DNA of 33,415 bases from the NCBI GenBank assembly GCA_946479905.1, contig CAMLIA010000025.1:1-33415 (forward strand), given 5' to 3'. The notes below the pieces were generated by a model that worked only from the letters and a program-made list of their open reading frames with translations, did no database searches and was not told where the DNA came from. The stretch comes from an uncultured Frankiales bacterium. Lineage in GTDB: Bacteria; Actinomycetota; Actinomycetes; Mycobacteriales; SCTD01. The stretch's first letter is position 1; the number at the start of each line of letters is the position of its first letter. Positions 15,976-23,441 of this stretch are shown here, piece after piece. A program made the position numbers and the translations under genes.

Positions 15976-16075
15976 ATCCGTTCGGGGGGCTCGCGCGAAG
16001 GCCCGGTAGCGCGAGTGTTGCGCGTGTGCGACGTTGAGATCGTTACGGGGGGTTCGTCACGGAAGGAGCCCGTTC

Positions 16076-18364
16076 GTGCAGCTTCGACCCACTCCCGCCG
16101 ACGAGGTCGCGTCGGGGGGCACCAGCCGGCGACGCTTCCTCACCTACGTGCTGGCCACGCCGACGCTGGCGGTCGCCGCGCCCTGGCTGCTGCCGGACGG
16201 TGCGACGGCCGCCACGCCGTCGGGGCCGGAGATCCCCGACCTGTACGACCTCGGTGACTTCCTCATCGACGCGCAGAAGCCGACCGAGGACAAGATGGTG
16301 GTCCTCACGGTCGCCCGGAACGGCCTGGTGACCTGTCAGGTGCCGCGCGAGGAGGTCGGGCAGGGCATCACCACGTCGCTGGCCATGATCGTGGCCGACG
16401 AGATGGACGTCCCGCTCGAGCACGTGACCGTGACGCTGGCGCCCGCGAGGCCGGAGCTCGTCTGGGCCCAGATCACCGGGGGCAGCAACACCGTCCGCTC
16501 GATGTTCGGACCGCTCCGGACGGCCGCGGCGCGGGCCAAGGGGCAGCTGCTCGCGGCGGCCTCGGAGCGGCTCGGGGTGCCCGCCGCGCAGCTGCAGGTG
16601 CTGCACGGCGAGGTCGTGGGGGCGGGCCACCGCGTCCCCATCGGGGACCTGGCCGAGCTCGCGGCCCGGCCGGGTCTCGCACCGGCACCCGTCGCGCTCA
16701 AGGCCGTCACCGACCTGAAGTACGTCGGGCGCCCCCAGAACCGCAAGGACGCCCGGCTCATGGTCACCGGGGCGTTCAAGTACACGAACGACCACGAGCC
16801 GGTGCCCGGGCTGCTCCGTGCGATGGTGCGCCGACCACCGACGCTCAACGGCACCGTGAAGCGCATCCTCAACGCCGCCGAGATCCGCAGGATGCCGGGG
16901 GTGCACGGCCTCTACGTCATCCCGACCGGCGTCGCGGTCGTCGCGGACACCTTCGGTCAGGCGCTCGACGCGAAGGAGGCACTGCGGGTCAGCTGGAACC
17001 CCGGCACCGTCGACGCGTTCGACAACAAGCGCATCAAGGACTCGCTGCTCGCGGTCCGGACACCCCTGCCACCCGCTCCGCCAGGAGCCACGGTGGTCGA
17101 GGGCGAGTTCGACTTCGCCTTCGTCAACCACGCGCCGATGGAGACCAACACAGCGATCGCGGACATCAAGGCGGACCACGGCACCGTGTGGTCGGCCCTG
17201 AAGACGCCGATCGTCGCGGCGCAGACCATCGAGGACGACCTGGGACTGCCTCGTGGCTCGGTCACCGCCCACGTGATCCAGAGCGGCGGGTCGTTCGGGC
17301 GGCGGCTGTTCTTCGACGGCGCCCTCGAGGCGGCACGCATCAGCAAGGCGGCCGGCAAGCCGGTGAAGCTCATGATGACCCGCGTCGACGACATGCGGCA
17401 CGGCAGGGCCCGTCCGGCGAGCGTGCACGCCGTCCGCGCGACCGTCGCAGGCGGGGACGTGGTCGCGTTCGAGCACCGGACGGCGTTCTGCGAGACCGAC
17501 TGGCGGCACGGCCTCGGTGAGATCCTGACCGCGAACGGCACGAACTACGGCGACCCGCCGGGGGTCCCGGTGAGCTTCGGCGGCGACTGGTCGTTCAGCC
17601 AGTCGGTCTTCAACCTGACCGTGAAGTCGCCGTACGACTTCGGGCCGACCAGCCACCAGCTCAACGAGTCGAGCGAGCAGTTCCACACCGCGGCGTTCCG
17701 CTCGGTCTACTCCCCCAACACCCGGGGCTGCGACGAGATCCTCGTCGACGAGGTCGCAGCGCTGCTGAAGCAGGACCCGGTCGCCTTCCGGATCGCGCAC
17801 CTGAAGGACCCGCGCTACGTCGCTGTCATGGCGAAGGTCGCCGAGCTCGGCCACTGGGGCAAGAAGCTCCCGAAGGGCGTGGCTCAAGGCGTCGGGTTCC
17901 ACGCGGAGTACAAGTCGATCACCGCGTGCCTCGTCGAGATCGACGCCCGCAGGAAGACCAAGCCGCGGGTGACCCGGGCAGCGATCGTGGCCGACTACGG
18001 CATCCCCATCAACCCGCGCGGCGCCGAGGCCCAGCTGATGGGCGGGCTCTGCGACGGCATCTCCACGGCCCTGCGCGCCGGGCTGCACTTCGACAAGGGG
18101 CTGCCCCTGGAGGGGTCGTACTCCCAGTTCCACTACGCCCGGCAGCGGGACTACCCACGCGACGTGAAGATCCACATCATGCCGGCCAACCAGACCGAGC
18201 CCGGGGGCGGCGGGGAGCTGGGTGTCGCGGCGGCGTTCGCGGCCGTCGCCAACGCCTACGCCCGCGCGACCGGCACCAGGGTGCGCAGCTTCCCGCTGAT
18301 CTTCCCCGTCGACTTCAAGCCCTTCCCCAAGGGGACCGGCTCGACCCGCGTCCAGCCGCGCTAG
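16076..18364 (+). CDS. Molybdopterin-binding subunit of an exported xanthine dehydrogenase-family oxidoreductase (IorB-like)
   Basis: A 762-residue protein. A Tat signal is clear: S17-R-R-R-F-L followed by a hydrophobic stretch and an Ala-rich cleavage region (near TAATP, residue 45). The rest matches the IorB/aldehyde-oxidase large subunit: GGSNTVRSMFGPLR, VNHAPMETNTA, GGSFGRRLFFD, FRSVYSPNTRGCDE and PGGGGELGVAAA, whose Glu (E714) is the expected catalytic base at the molybdenum site. It hydroxylates an aldehyde or N-heterocycle using water. GTG 16076 is used because AGGAG lies seven bases upstream and it places the twin Arg near the N-terminus. No FAD subunit gene accompanies it, so electrons probably pass to a membrane or periplasmic acceptor. 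Confidence 0.9.
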   Translation: MQLRPTPADEVASGGTSRRRFLTYVLATPTLAVAAPWLLPDGATAATPSGPEIPDLYDLGDFLIDAQKPTEDKMVVLTVARNGLVTCQVPREEVGQGITTSLAMIVADEMDVPLEHVTVTLAPARPELVWAQITGGSNTVRSMFGPLRTAAARAKGQLLAAASERLGVPAAQLQVLHGEVVGAGHRVPIGDLAELAARPGLAPAPVALKAVTDLKYVGRPQNRKDARLMVTGAFKYTNDHEPVPGLLRAMVRRPPTLNGTVKRILNAAEIRRMPGVHGLYVIPTGVAVVADTFGQALDAKEALRVSWNPGTVDAFDNKRIKDSLLAVRTPLPPAPPGATVVEGEFDFAFVNHAPMETNTAIADIKADHGTVWSALKTPIVAAQTIEDDLGLPRGSVTAHVIQSGGSFGRRLFFDGALEAARISKAAGKPVKLMMTRVDDMRHGRARPASVHAVRATVAGGDVVAFEHRTAFCETDWRHGLGEILTANGTNYGDPPGVPVSFGGDWSFSQSVFNLTVKSPYDFGPTSHQLNESSEQFHTAAFRSVYSPNTRGCDEILVDEVAALLKQDPVAFRIAHLKDPRYVAVMAKVAELGHWGKKLPKGVAQGVGFHAEYKSITACLVEIDARRKTKPRVTRAAIVADYGIPINPRGAEAQLMGGLCDGISTALRAGLHFDKGLPLEGSYSQFHYARQRDYPRDVKIHIMPANQTEPGGGGELGVAAAFAAVANAYARATGTRVRSFPLIFPVDFKPFPKGTGSTRVQPR

Positions 18365-18372
18365 GAGAACCG

Positions 18373-18993
18373 ATGCCCACCTACAGCTTCACCCTCAACG
18401 GCAAGAAGGTCTCCGTGAACGCTCCCGGCGACCTGTCGGTGCTCTGGGCGCTGCGCGACAAGCTCGGCGTGACCGGCCCGAAGTACGGCTGCGGCATCAA
18501 CGTGTGCAAGGCCTGCACCAGCCACCTCGACGGCAAGAAGTTCAACCCGTGCGTGACGAACCTTCGCGACGTCGCCGGCCACGAGGTCACCACCATCGAG
18601 GGCCTGGCGCAGAACGGCAGGCTGCACCCCGTCCAGGAGGCGTGGCTCGAGCAGGACGTCGCCCAGTGCGGCTTCTGCCAGCCCGGCCAGATCATGGCCG
18701 CGGTCGACCTGCTCCGCCGGACCAAGCACCCCACCGACGCCGACATCGACGCGATCGAGAACGTCTGCCGCTGCGGCTCCTACTTCCGGATCCGCGAGGC
18801 GATCAAGTCCGCCGCCGAGAAGCTGCGCAGCCTCGAGGCCGAGGCGAGCACCGCGCCCGCCGCCGTGGTTCCCGACGAGGGACCGCTGCCCGCGACCGGC
18901 CTCGCCGGAGGCGCTGCCGTCACCGGCGCCGCCGCGCTCGCCGCGGCGGCGCTCGTCCAGGCCGTCCGGGCCGCCACCGACGGCGAGGGCTGA
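18373..18993 (+). CDS. [2Fe-2S] subunit of the molybdenum hydroxylase, with LPATG-type C-terminal tail
   Basis: A 206-residue protein. Residues 1-155 are the standard two-cluster Fe-S subunit: a plant-type site CGINVCKAC with a fourth Cys in FNPC, then CGFCQPGQ and CRCG for the second cluster. Relatives end near residue 160. This one continues with a Pro/Ala linker, L172-P-A-T-G176, a hydrophobic stretch of about 22 residues (AGGAAVTGAAALAAAALV) and a short tail containing Arg. That is the layout of a sortase signal or tail anchor, though the tail also carries Asp and Glu. There is no N-terminal signal, so export would be by riding on the Tat-targeted large subunit. AGGAG lies before ATG 18373, eight bases after the large-subunit stop. 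Confidence 0.9.
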   Translation: MPTYSFTLNGKKVSVNAPGDLSVLWALRDKLGVTGPKYGCGINVCKACTSHLDGKKFNPCVTNLRDVAGHEVTTIEGLAQNGRLHPVQEAWLEQDVAQCGFCQPGQIMAAVDLLRRTKHPTDADIDAIENVCRCGSYFRIREAIKSAAEKLRSLEAEASTAPAAVVPDEGPLPATGLAGGAAVTGAAALAAAALVQAVRAATDGEG

Positions 18994-18994
18994 C

Positions 18995-20086
18995 GTGCAG
19001 GAGCTGCGGTCGGTCCTCGGGGCCGGCCGTTTCGCGCTCGCCACCGTCGTGCGGGCCAGCGGCAGCACTCCCCGACCGGTCGGCACGACGATGGCGGTGA
19101 CGGCGGACGGCGACGTGGTCGGCAGCCTCTCCGGCGGGTGCGTCGAGGCCGCGGTCTACGAGCTGGCGCGTTCCGTCCTCGCCGACGGCGTGCCGCGCGA
19201 GGAGACCTTCGGCGTCAGCGACGACGACGCCTTCGCGGTCGGACTGACGTGCGGCGGCACCCTCGAGATCCTCGTCCGCGAAGGGGATCCCGCTCTCCTC
19301 GAGCGGTTCCTGGACCTCTCCGAGCCGGTCGCCCTCGCCACCGTCTGCAGCACGGGGGCACAGCTCGTCGTCACGAGCACGGAGGTATGGGGCAGCACCG
19401 GATCGTCGGGACTCGACGTCGCTGTGGTCGCCGACGCGCGAGGTGCGCTCGCGGCGGGCCGCACCGTCGTCCGGCACTACGGGGCGGACGGCGAGCGGCG
19501 GGTCGACGACTGCGCCGTGCTGCTGCAGGTCTCTGCCCCACCCCCACGCATGCTGGTCTACGGCGCGACCGACTTCGCCCGAGCGCTGGTGCGCGCGGGC
19601 GGCTTCCTCGGCTACCGCGTCACCCTCTGCGACGCCCGGCCGGTGTTCGCGACCCCCGCCCGCTTCCCCGAGGCGGACGAGGTCGTGACCAGCTGGCCGT
19701 CGGACCACCTGCACGACCAGGTGTCCGCGGGCCTGGTGGACGAGCGCACCGTGATCGCGGTGCTCACCCACGACCCGCGCTTCGACGTACCCCTGCTCGC
19801 GGAGGCGCTGCGGTCCGACGCCGGCTACATCGGTGCGATGGGGAGCCGGCGCACGCACGACAGCCGGATCGCCCAGCTGCGCGAGGCAGGCGTCGACGAG
19901 ACGGCTCTCCTCCGGCTGCACTCACCCATCGGGCTGGACATCGGAGGTCGTACGCCGGAGGAGACCGCGATCTCCATCGCGGCCGAGATCGTCCAGCAGC
20001 GCTGGGGAGGCACCGGACGGCCGCTCTCGCGGACCGAGGGCGACATCCACTGGACCGTCGACCTGCCCGCCACCCTGCTCGCGTGA
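18995..20086 (+). CDS. xdhC: XdhC/CoxI-family molybdenum cofactor maturation factor
   Basis: A 363-residue cytoplasmic protein with the XdhC N-terminal domain (LATVVRASGSTPRPVGTTM, GSLSGGCVE, LTCGGTLEILV) and a C-terminal Rossmann domain (RMLVYGATDFARAL, then VIAVLTHDPRFD, GYIGAMGSRRTH and SPIGLDIGGRTPEETAISI). XdhC proteins bind molybdenum cofactor, promote its sulfuration and deliver it to the apo-hydroxylase before folding. GTG 18995 begins one base after the Fe-S subunit stop. Its own stop overlaps the start of the MobA-like gene, so the two maturation factors are coupled. Confidence 0.93.
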   Translation: MQELRSVLGAGRFALATVVRASGSTPRPVGTTMAVTADGDVVGSLSGGCVEAAVYELARSVLADGVPREETFGVSDDDAFAVGLTCGGTLEILVREGDPALLERFLDLSEPVALATVCSTGAQLVVTSTEVWGSTGSSGLDVAVVADARGALAAGRTVVRHYGADGERRVDDCAVLLQVSAPPPRMLVYGATDFARALVRAGGFLGYRVTLCDARPVFATPARFPEADEVVTSWPSDHLHDQVSAGLVDERTVIAVLTHDPRFDVPLLAEALRSDAGYIGAMGSRRTHDSRIAQLREAGVDETALLRLHSPIGLDIGGRTPEETAISIAAEIVQQRWGGTGRPLSRTEGDIHWTVDLPATLLA

Positions 20087-20673
20087 CCGTCGCCGGCCTG
20101 CTGCTCGCCGCCGGCGCCGGCACCCGGTTGGGACGTCCGAAGGCGCTCGTCGTGGTGGACGGCACCACTCTGCTCGAGCGGGGGATCGCGCTGCTCCGCG
20201 ACGCGGGGTGCGCACCGGTGGTCGCGGTGCTCGGCGCCGCGGCCGACGAGGCGCAGCGCTTCGCGACGGGCGCCGAGGTGGTCCTCGCCGAGGACTGGGC
20301 GCAGGGTCAGGGCTGCTCGCTCAGGGCGGGACTGGCCGCCCTGGCCGGGACCGACGCCGAGACCGTCGTGATCACCCTGGTCGACCAGCCGCTCCTCACA
20401 CCCGCGGCGATCGCGCGAGTCATCGGCCAGGCCGGTGACGCTGCCGCGGCGGTCGCGACCTACGACGGCAGGCAGGGGCACCCGGTGCTGCTGAGGCGAT
20501 CGGTCTGGGCCGAGGTCGCCGCGAGCGCCGAGGGTGACGTGGGGGCGCGGGCCTGGCTGCGGGCGCATCCAGACCGCGTCGCGCGGGTGGCCTGCGACGG
20601 CCTGGCCCGACCCGACGACATCGACACGACCGCCGACCTGGCGGAGAGCCGCGTGCCCGTGGTCGCCGACTGA
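20083..20673 (+). CDS. MobA-like NTP transferase (MocA-type molybdenum cofactor cytidylyltransferase)
   Basis: A 196-residue nucleotidyltransferase with the signature LLLAAGAGTRLGRPKAL (6-22), the conserved VDQPLLTP segment and QGHPVLLRRSVW near the C-terminal third. Proteins of this type attach CMP (MocA) or GMP to molybdopterin; hydroxylases of the xanthine-dehydrogenase class in bacteria usually use the CMP form. GTG 20083 overlaps the XdhC stop (GTGA). It completes the four-gene set of structural subunits plus maturation factors. Its last codons form one arm of a terminator hairpin. Confidence 0.9.
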   Translation: MTVAGLLLAAGAGTRLGRPKALVVVDGTTLLERGIALLRDAGCAPVVAVLGAAADEAQRFATGAEVVLAEDWAQGQGCSLRAGLAALAGTDAETVVITLVDQPLLTPAAIARVIGQAGDAAAAVATYDGRQGHPVLLRRSVWAEVAASAEGDVGARAWLRAHPDRVARVACDGLARPDDIDTTADLAESRVPVVAD

Positions 20674-20702
20674 GGGGTCAGGCGTCGCCGACGACCACGG
20701 GC
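20655..20702. terminator. Shared inverted repeat spanning two convergent stop codons
   Basis: A perfect 11-bp inverted repeat GCCCGTGGTCG (20655-20665) / CGACCACGGGC (20692-20702) with a 26-base loop. The left arm encodes the last residues of the MobA-like protein, the right arm those of the anti-sigma factor, and both stop codons lie in the loop only four bases apart. It probably works as a bidirectional terminator. Confidence 0.55.
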
Positions 20703-21457
20703 TGCTGGGTGGAGCGGAGCGGCGCGGTCCGCCCCTGCTCGCGGGTGACCATGAAGGTCTTGGCGCTGTCGGGCGAGCCGTCCAGGCGCAGGTCGTTGAT
20801 GACGGCGAGCTTGCTCGAGGTCACGTCGAAGGTGCCCACGGCCTTCACGTCGCCGAAGGTCGTCTTCTCCCACAGCACGTAGACGCTGTTGCTCCGGTCG
20901 TTGACGTCGACGCCGGTCATGACGAGCGACACCTTCTGGCCGTTGACGATGACCGCTCCCCGCCCACCGTCGCCGGCGAGGTCGATCTTGCGGGCACCGG
21001 GCACCAGCAGCGAGGAGACGGTGGAGCTCAGCTGCTTGGCGGCGAGCTGGGCGTCGCGCTCCTGCGAGCTGAGGCCGCGGTTCACGAAGACGAGGGCCGC
21101 GACGAGCACGACGGCCGCGGCAGCACCGAGGACGGCGGTCATCATCCGGACCGAGCGGGCACTGCGCCGGGCCCGGGCGGCGTCCAGCGGCAGCGGCGCG
21201 GGGAAGGCGCCGCTCCTGCCGGACGAGGCCACACCTGCCCGGATGCCCTCGAGCACCGACGCGGGAGGCGCCTCCGACACGACGTCGTAGGCGAGGTGGC
21301 CCAGCGTCTCGGTGTGCTCGGCGACGGCCCGCTGGCACAGCGTGCACTGCGGGAGGTGGGCGAGGAACTGCTGCTCGTCCCCCGGCTCCAGTGCGGAGAG
21401 CGCGTAGCCGGCGGCAAGGGCGTCGTACGACGCATGGCTGGTGTGCTGGGCGTTCAT
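20678..21457 (-). CDS. Membrane anti-sigma factor, RskA type
   Basis: A 259-residue protein with a cytoplasmic anti-sigma domain (1-100) carrying a zinc-finger-like H34-x3-C38-x2-C41 (AHLPQCTLC), one membrane helix (105-126) and an extracytoplasmic RskA-like domain (VNGQKVSLVMTGVDVND, SVYVLWEK). It should hold the adjacent sigma factor inactive until an envelope signal triggers proteolysis. ATG 21457 overlaps the sigma stop (ATGA), which fits 1:1 production. In RskA the extracytoplasmic domain receives a redox-type signal; the signal here is unknown. Confidence 0.9.
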   Translation of the reverse strand: MNAQHTSHASYDALAAGYALSALEPGDEQQFLAHLPQCTLCQRAVAEHTETLGHLAYDVVSEAPPASVLEGIRAGVASSGRSGAFPAPLPLDAARARRSARSVRMMTAVLGAAAAVVLVAALVFVNRGLSSQERDAQLAAKQLSSTVSSLLVPGARKIDLAGDGGRGAVIVNGQKVSLVMTGVDVNDRSNSVYVLWEKTTFGDVKAVGTFDVTSSKLAVINDLRLDGSPDSAKTFMVTREQGRTAPLRSTQQPVVVGDA

Positions 21458-22137
21458 GACGCGTCCCTTGGCTGATCGATGGCGACGGCCGTGTCGGGCG
21501 TCGGGGTGTCGGGCGCACTCGTCTGGATTCCGTCGAGGCCGCTCTTGAGTCGTTGCATCCCGGTGAGCATCCGGGTCTTGACGGTGCCGAGCGGGGTGCC
21601 GGTCAGACCAGCGATCTCGCGCTGCGTGTAGCCCCCGAAGTAGGCGAGCACCAGGGCTTCCCGCTGCGGCTGCGGCAGGGTCTGCATCGCCGCCCGGACG
21701 CGCTCACGACGGATGGTGGACCACACCTCCTCGTCGACCTGAGGGACGTCACCCGCCCGGTCGTCGAGCAGCTCGTCGGTCGTGCGCCGCTTGCGGTGGT
21801 TCTCCTCCCGCCGGACGGCGTCGACGGCCTTGTGATGGGTCATCGACAGCAGCCAGCTCGAGAAGCCGCCCTTGGCGGGGTCGAACTTGTGGGCGTCGCG
21901 CCAGACCGTGAGGAACACCTCCTGCACGACGTCCTGCGCCAGCTGCTCGTCGGCGAGGATCCGGCGGGCGAGCGAGTAGCAGGGCCGGCCGTAGCGCCCG
22001 TAGAGCGCCTCGAGCGCGCCGCCGTCCCCCTCGGTCACCCGGGCGACGAGCGCCCTGTCGTCGAGCCCGTCGAGGGTGCCGGCATGGGCCGGTTCCCCTC
22101 GGCGCGCGGAGCTCCGCTTGACCCGGGGCATCGTCAC
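21454..22137 (-). CDS. ECF sigma factor (SigK-like)
   Basis: A 227-residue ECF sigma factor. Region 2 runs from LYGRYGRPCYSLARRILAD through DVVQEVFLTVWRD to WLLSMTHHKAVDAVRREE; region 4 contains LPQPQREALVLAYFGGYTQ and the HTH GTPLGTVKTRML. Pairing with an RskA-type anti-sigma factor resembles the SigK/RskA group. GTG 22137 is nine bases from GAGG; ATG 22131, two codons later, is the alternative. It is 59 bases downstream of the His-rich membrane protein gene on the same strand, and a hairpin lies in the gap. Its regulon probably includes nearby envelope genes, but its target promoter cannot be read with confidence. Confidence 0.92.
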   Translation of the reverse strand: MTMPRVKRSSARRGEPAHAGTLDGLDDRALVARVTEGDGGALEALYGRYGRPCYSLARRILADEQLAQDVVQEVFLTVWRDAHKFDPAKGGFSSWLLSMTHHKAVDAVRREENHRKRRTTDELLDDRAGDVPQVDEEVWSTIRRERVRAAMQTLPQPQREALVLAYFGGYTQREIAGLTGTPLGTVKTRMLTGMQRLKSGLDGIQTSAPDTPTPDTAVAIDQPRDAS

Positions 22138-22154
22138 AGCTGCTGTCCTCACAC

Positions 22155-22172
22155 CTGGCGTTCGCACGCCAG
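22155..22172 (-). other. GNRA-capped hairpin in the sigma factor leader
   Basis: In the minus-strand RNA, CTGGCGT and ACGCCAG pair around a GCGA tetraloop, a 7-bp stem with a stable GNRA loop. It ends shortly before the GAGG ribosome site of the sigma gene and lies 24 bases after the stop of the membrane protein gene. It may protect or separate the two cistrons or affect translation. Confidence 0.5.
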
Positions 22173-22196
22173 CGCCGAGCGGATGGGCTCTCGACG

Positions 22197-22835
22197 CTAC
22201 TCGTGCGGGTGGTCGTGCGTGTGCTCGTGCAGCAGCCGGCAGGCGAAGTACGCCGTGACGCCCGTGTCCACCCCCTGCGCGTTCAGCTGGCCCGTGAGCA
22301 CCGGTGCGGCCGGGCAGCTGTGCGCGGCCGGTGCGTGCTCGTGGCCAGGAGCGGCCAGGGCGCTGCTGGTGGCGAACCCCGTCAGGAGGAGCGCCGCCAC
22401 GGCGGTGGCGGCACCCCGCCGGCCGAGCGCCCGGCGGAGCGCCGACGGGCGGTGCGCGAGGAGGAAGGAGCCGACGACCACCGGCACCTCCAGCGCGCAG
22501 CACAGCAGGTCCGCCCGGCCGAGGGGCTCGGGCTCGAACGCCTCGGGCCCCAGCGGCAGGCCGACGGTGCGGCTCATCAGGTAGACGCCGAGGAAGAGCG
22601 CGGAGAAGGCTCCGACCACCAGCAGCAGCCGACGCGAGTCCCGCACCGCGAGGAGGGGACCGAGGAGCACCTGCAGGGCCCCAGCGGCGACGAAGCCGAC
22701 GCCGAGCGGCAGGTACTCCTGCAGGTGCTCCCCCGCGAACGCGAGGTGGATGAGCCCCGCCCCGACCGTGGCGGCCGCCAGGAGCAGTCGCAGGGCGGAC
22801 CGGTTCGTGAGGGCGCGGGCGGGAGGCGAGGTCAT
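22197..22835 (-). CDS. Five-helix membrane protein with His-rich C-terminal tail
   Basis: A 212-residue protein with five hydrophobic segments. The first two carry the family-like pattern GAGLIHLAFAGEHLQEYLPLG with two His and two Glu at the membrane face. After the last helix comes an outward or inward tail containing GHEHAPAAHSC and ending LLHEHTHDHPHE, strongly suggestive of metal binding. I do not recognise a named family. Position, upstream of a sigma/anti-sigma pair and divergent from a cupredoxin, suggests copper or another transition metal (inference). ATG 22835 gives a normal N-terminus; an in-frame ATG at 22886 would add 17 residues. Neither has a clear Shine-Dalgarno, so translation may be leaderless. 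Confidence 0.7.
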   Translation of the reverse strand: MTSPPARALTNRSALRLLLAAATVGAGLIHLAFAGEHLQEYLPLGVGFVAAGALQVLLGPLLAVRDSRRLLLVVGAFSALFLGVYLMSRTVGLPLGPEAFEPEPLGRADLLCCALEVPVVVGSFLLAHRPSALRRALGRRGAATAVAALLLTGFATSSALAAPGHEHAPAAHSCPAAPVLTGQLNAQGVDTGVTAYFACRLLHEHTHDHPHE

Positions 22836-22952
22836 GGCTGAGGCTTCGCGCGAGCGGTCGGATCGGATGGTCCTGAGCGTCGTCATCGAGTGTCGGCGAG
22901 ATTGCTTGCGCTGCAGGCAATCCGGATCGGCCCCGGCTGCGAAGGCCTGGCC

Positions 22953-23369
22953 GTGAGCAGATACCGAGCACTCTCCCGACCCTCTCTCGTCGTCGTCGGC
23001 ATCAGCGCCCTGCTGCTGTCCGGCTGCTCGTCGTCAGGCTCGTCGTCGAAGCCTGCGGACAAGCCAGTCACGAAGGCCGGAGCGACCGTCGACACGTCCC
23101 TGCTCGCGTTCGCACCGAAGTCGGTGCACATCTCCAAGGGCGAGACCGTCACCTGGATCGCAGGCGACAACATCGCCCACGTGCTCGTGGAGGGCAGCTA
23201 CGAGGTCGGCAGCGACGGTCTCCGCACCAAGGAGTCCGACGACAAGGCCTTCAACCTCAAGCTCTCGAAGAAGGGCCAGCAGGTCAGCCACACCTACGAC
23301 ATGGCCGGCACCTTCACCTACTTCTGCACGATCCACCACGGCATGAACGGCAGCGTCACCGTCTCCTGA
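22953..23369 (+). CDS. Cupredoxin lipoprotein (amicyanin/plastocyanin-like)
   Basis: A 138-residue protein with a lipoprotein signal (LLLSGC, lipidated C25), a Ser-rich linker and a cupredoxin domain. The blue-copper ligands are visible: H76 (NIAHVL) and C125-x2-H128-x2-M131 (YFCTIHHGM), the same spacing as in amicyanin. It should sit on the outer face of the membrane and carry single electrons or bind copper. GTG 22953 has GAAGG seven bases upstream. It is divergent from the His-rich membrane protein and 72 bases upstream of the tandem-repeat lipoprotein. Confidence 0.88.
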   Translation: MSRYRALSRPSLVVVGISALLLSGCSSSGSSSKPADKPVTKAGATVDTSLLAFAPKSVHISKGETVTWIAGDNIAHVLVEGSYEVGSDGLRTKESDDKAFNLKLSKKGQQVSHTYDMAGTFTYFCTIHHGMNGSVTVS

Positions 23370-23441
23370 GCTGCCCCGCACCACCCCTGCACCACCTGCA
23401 CTGACCCTTGCACGCCCACTCACCGAAAGCGGACCTCTCCC

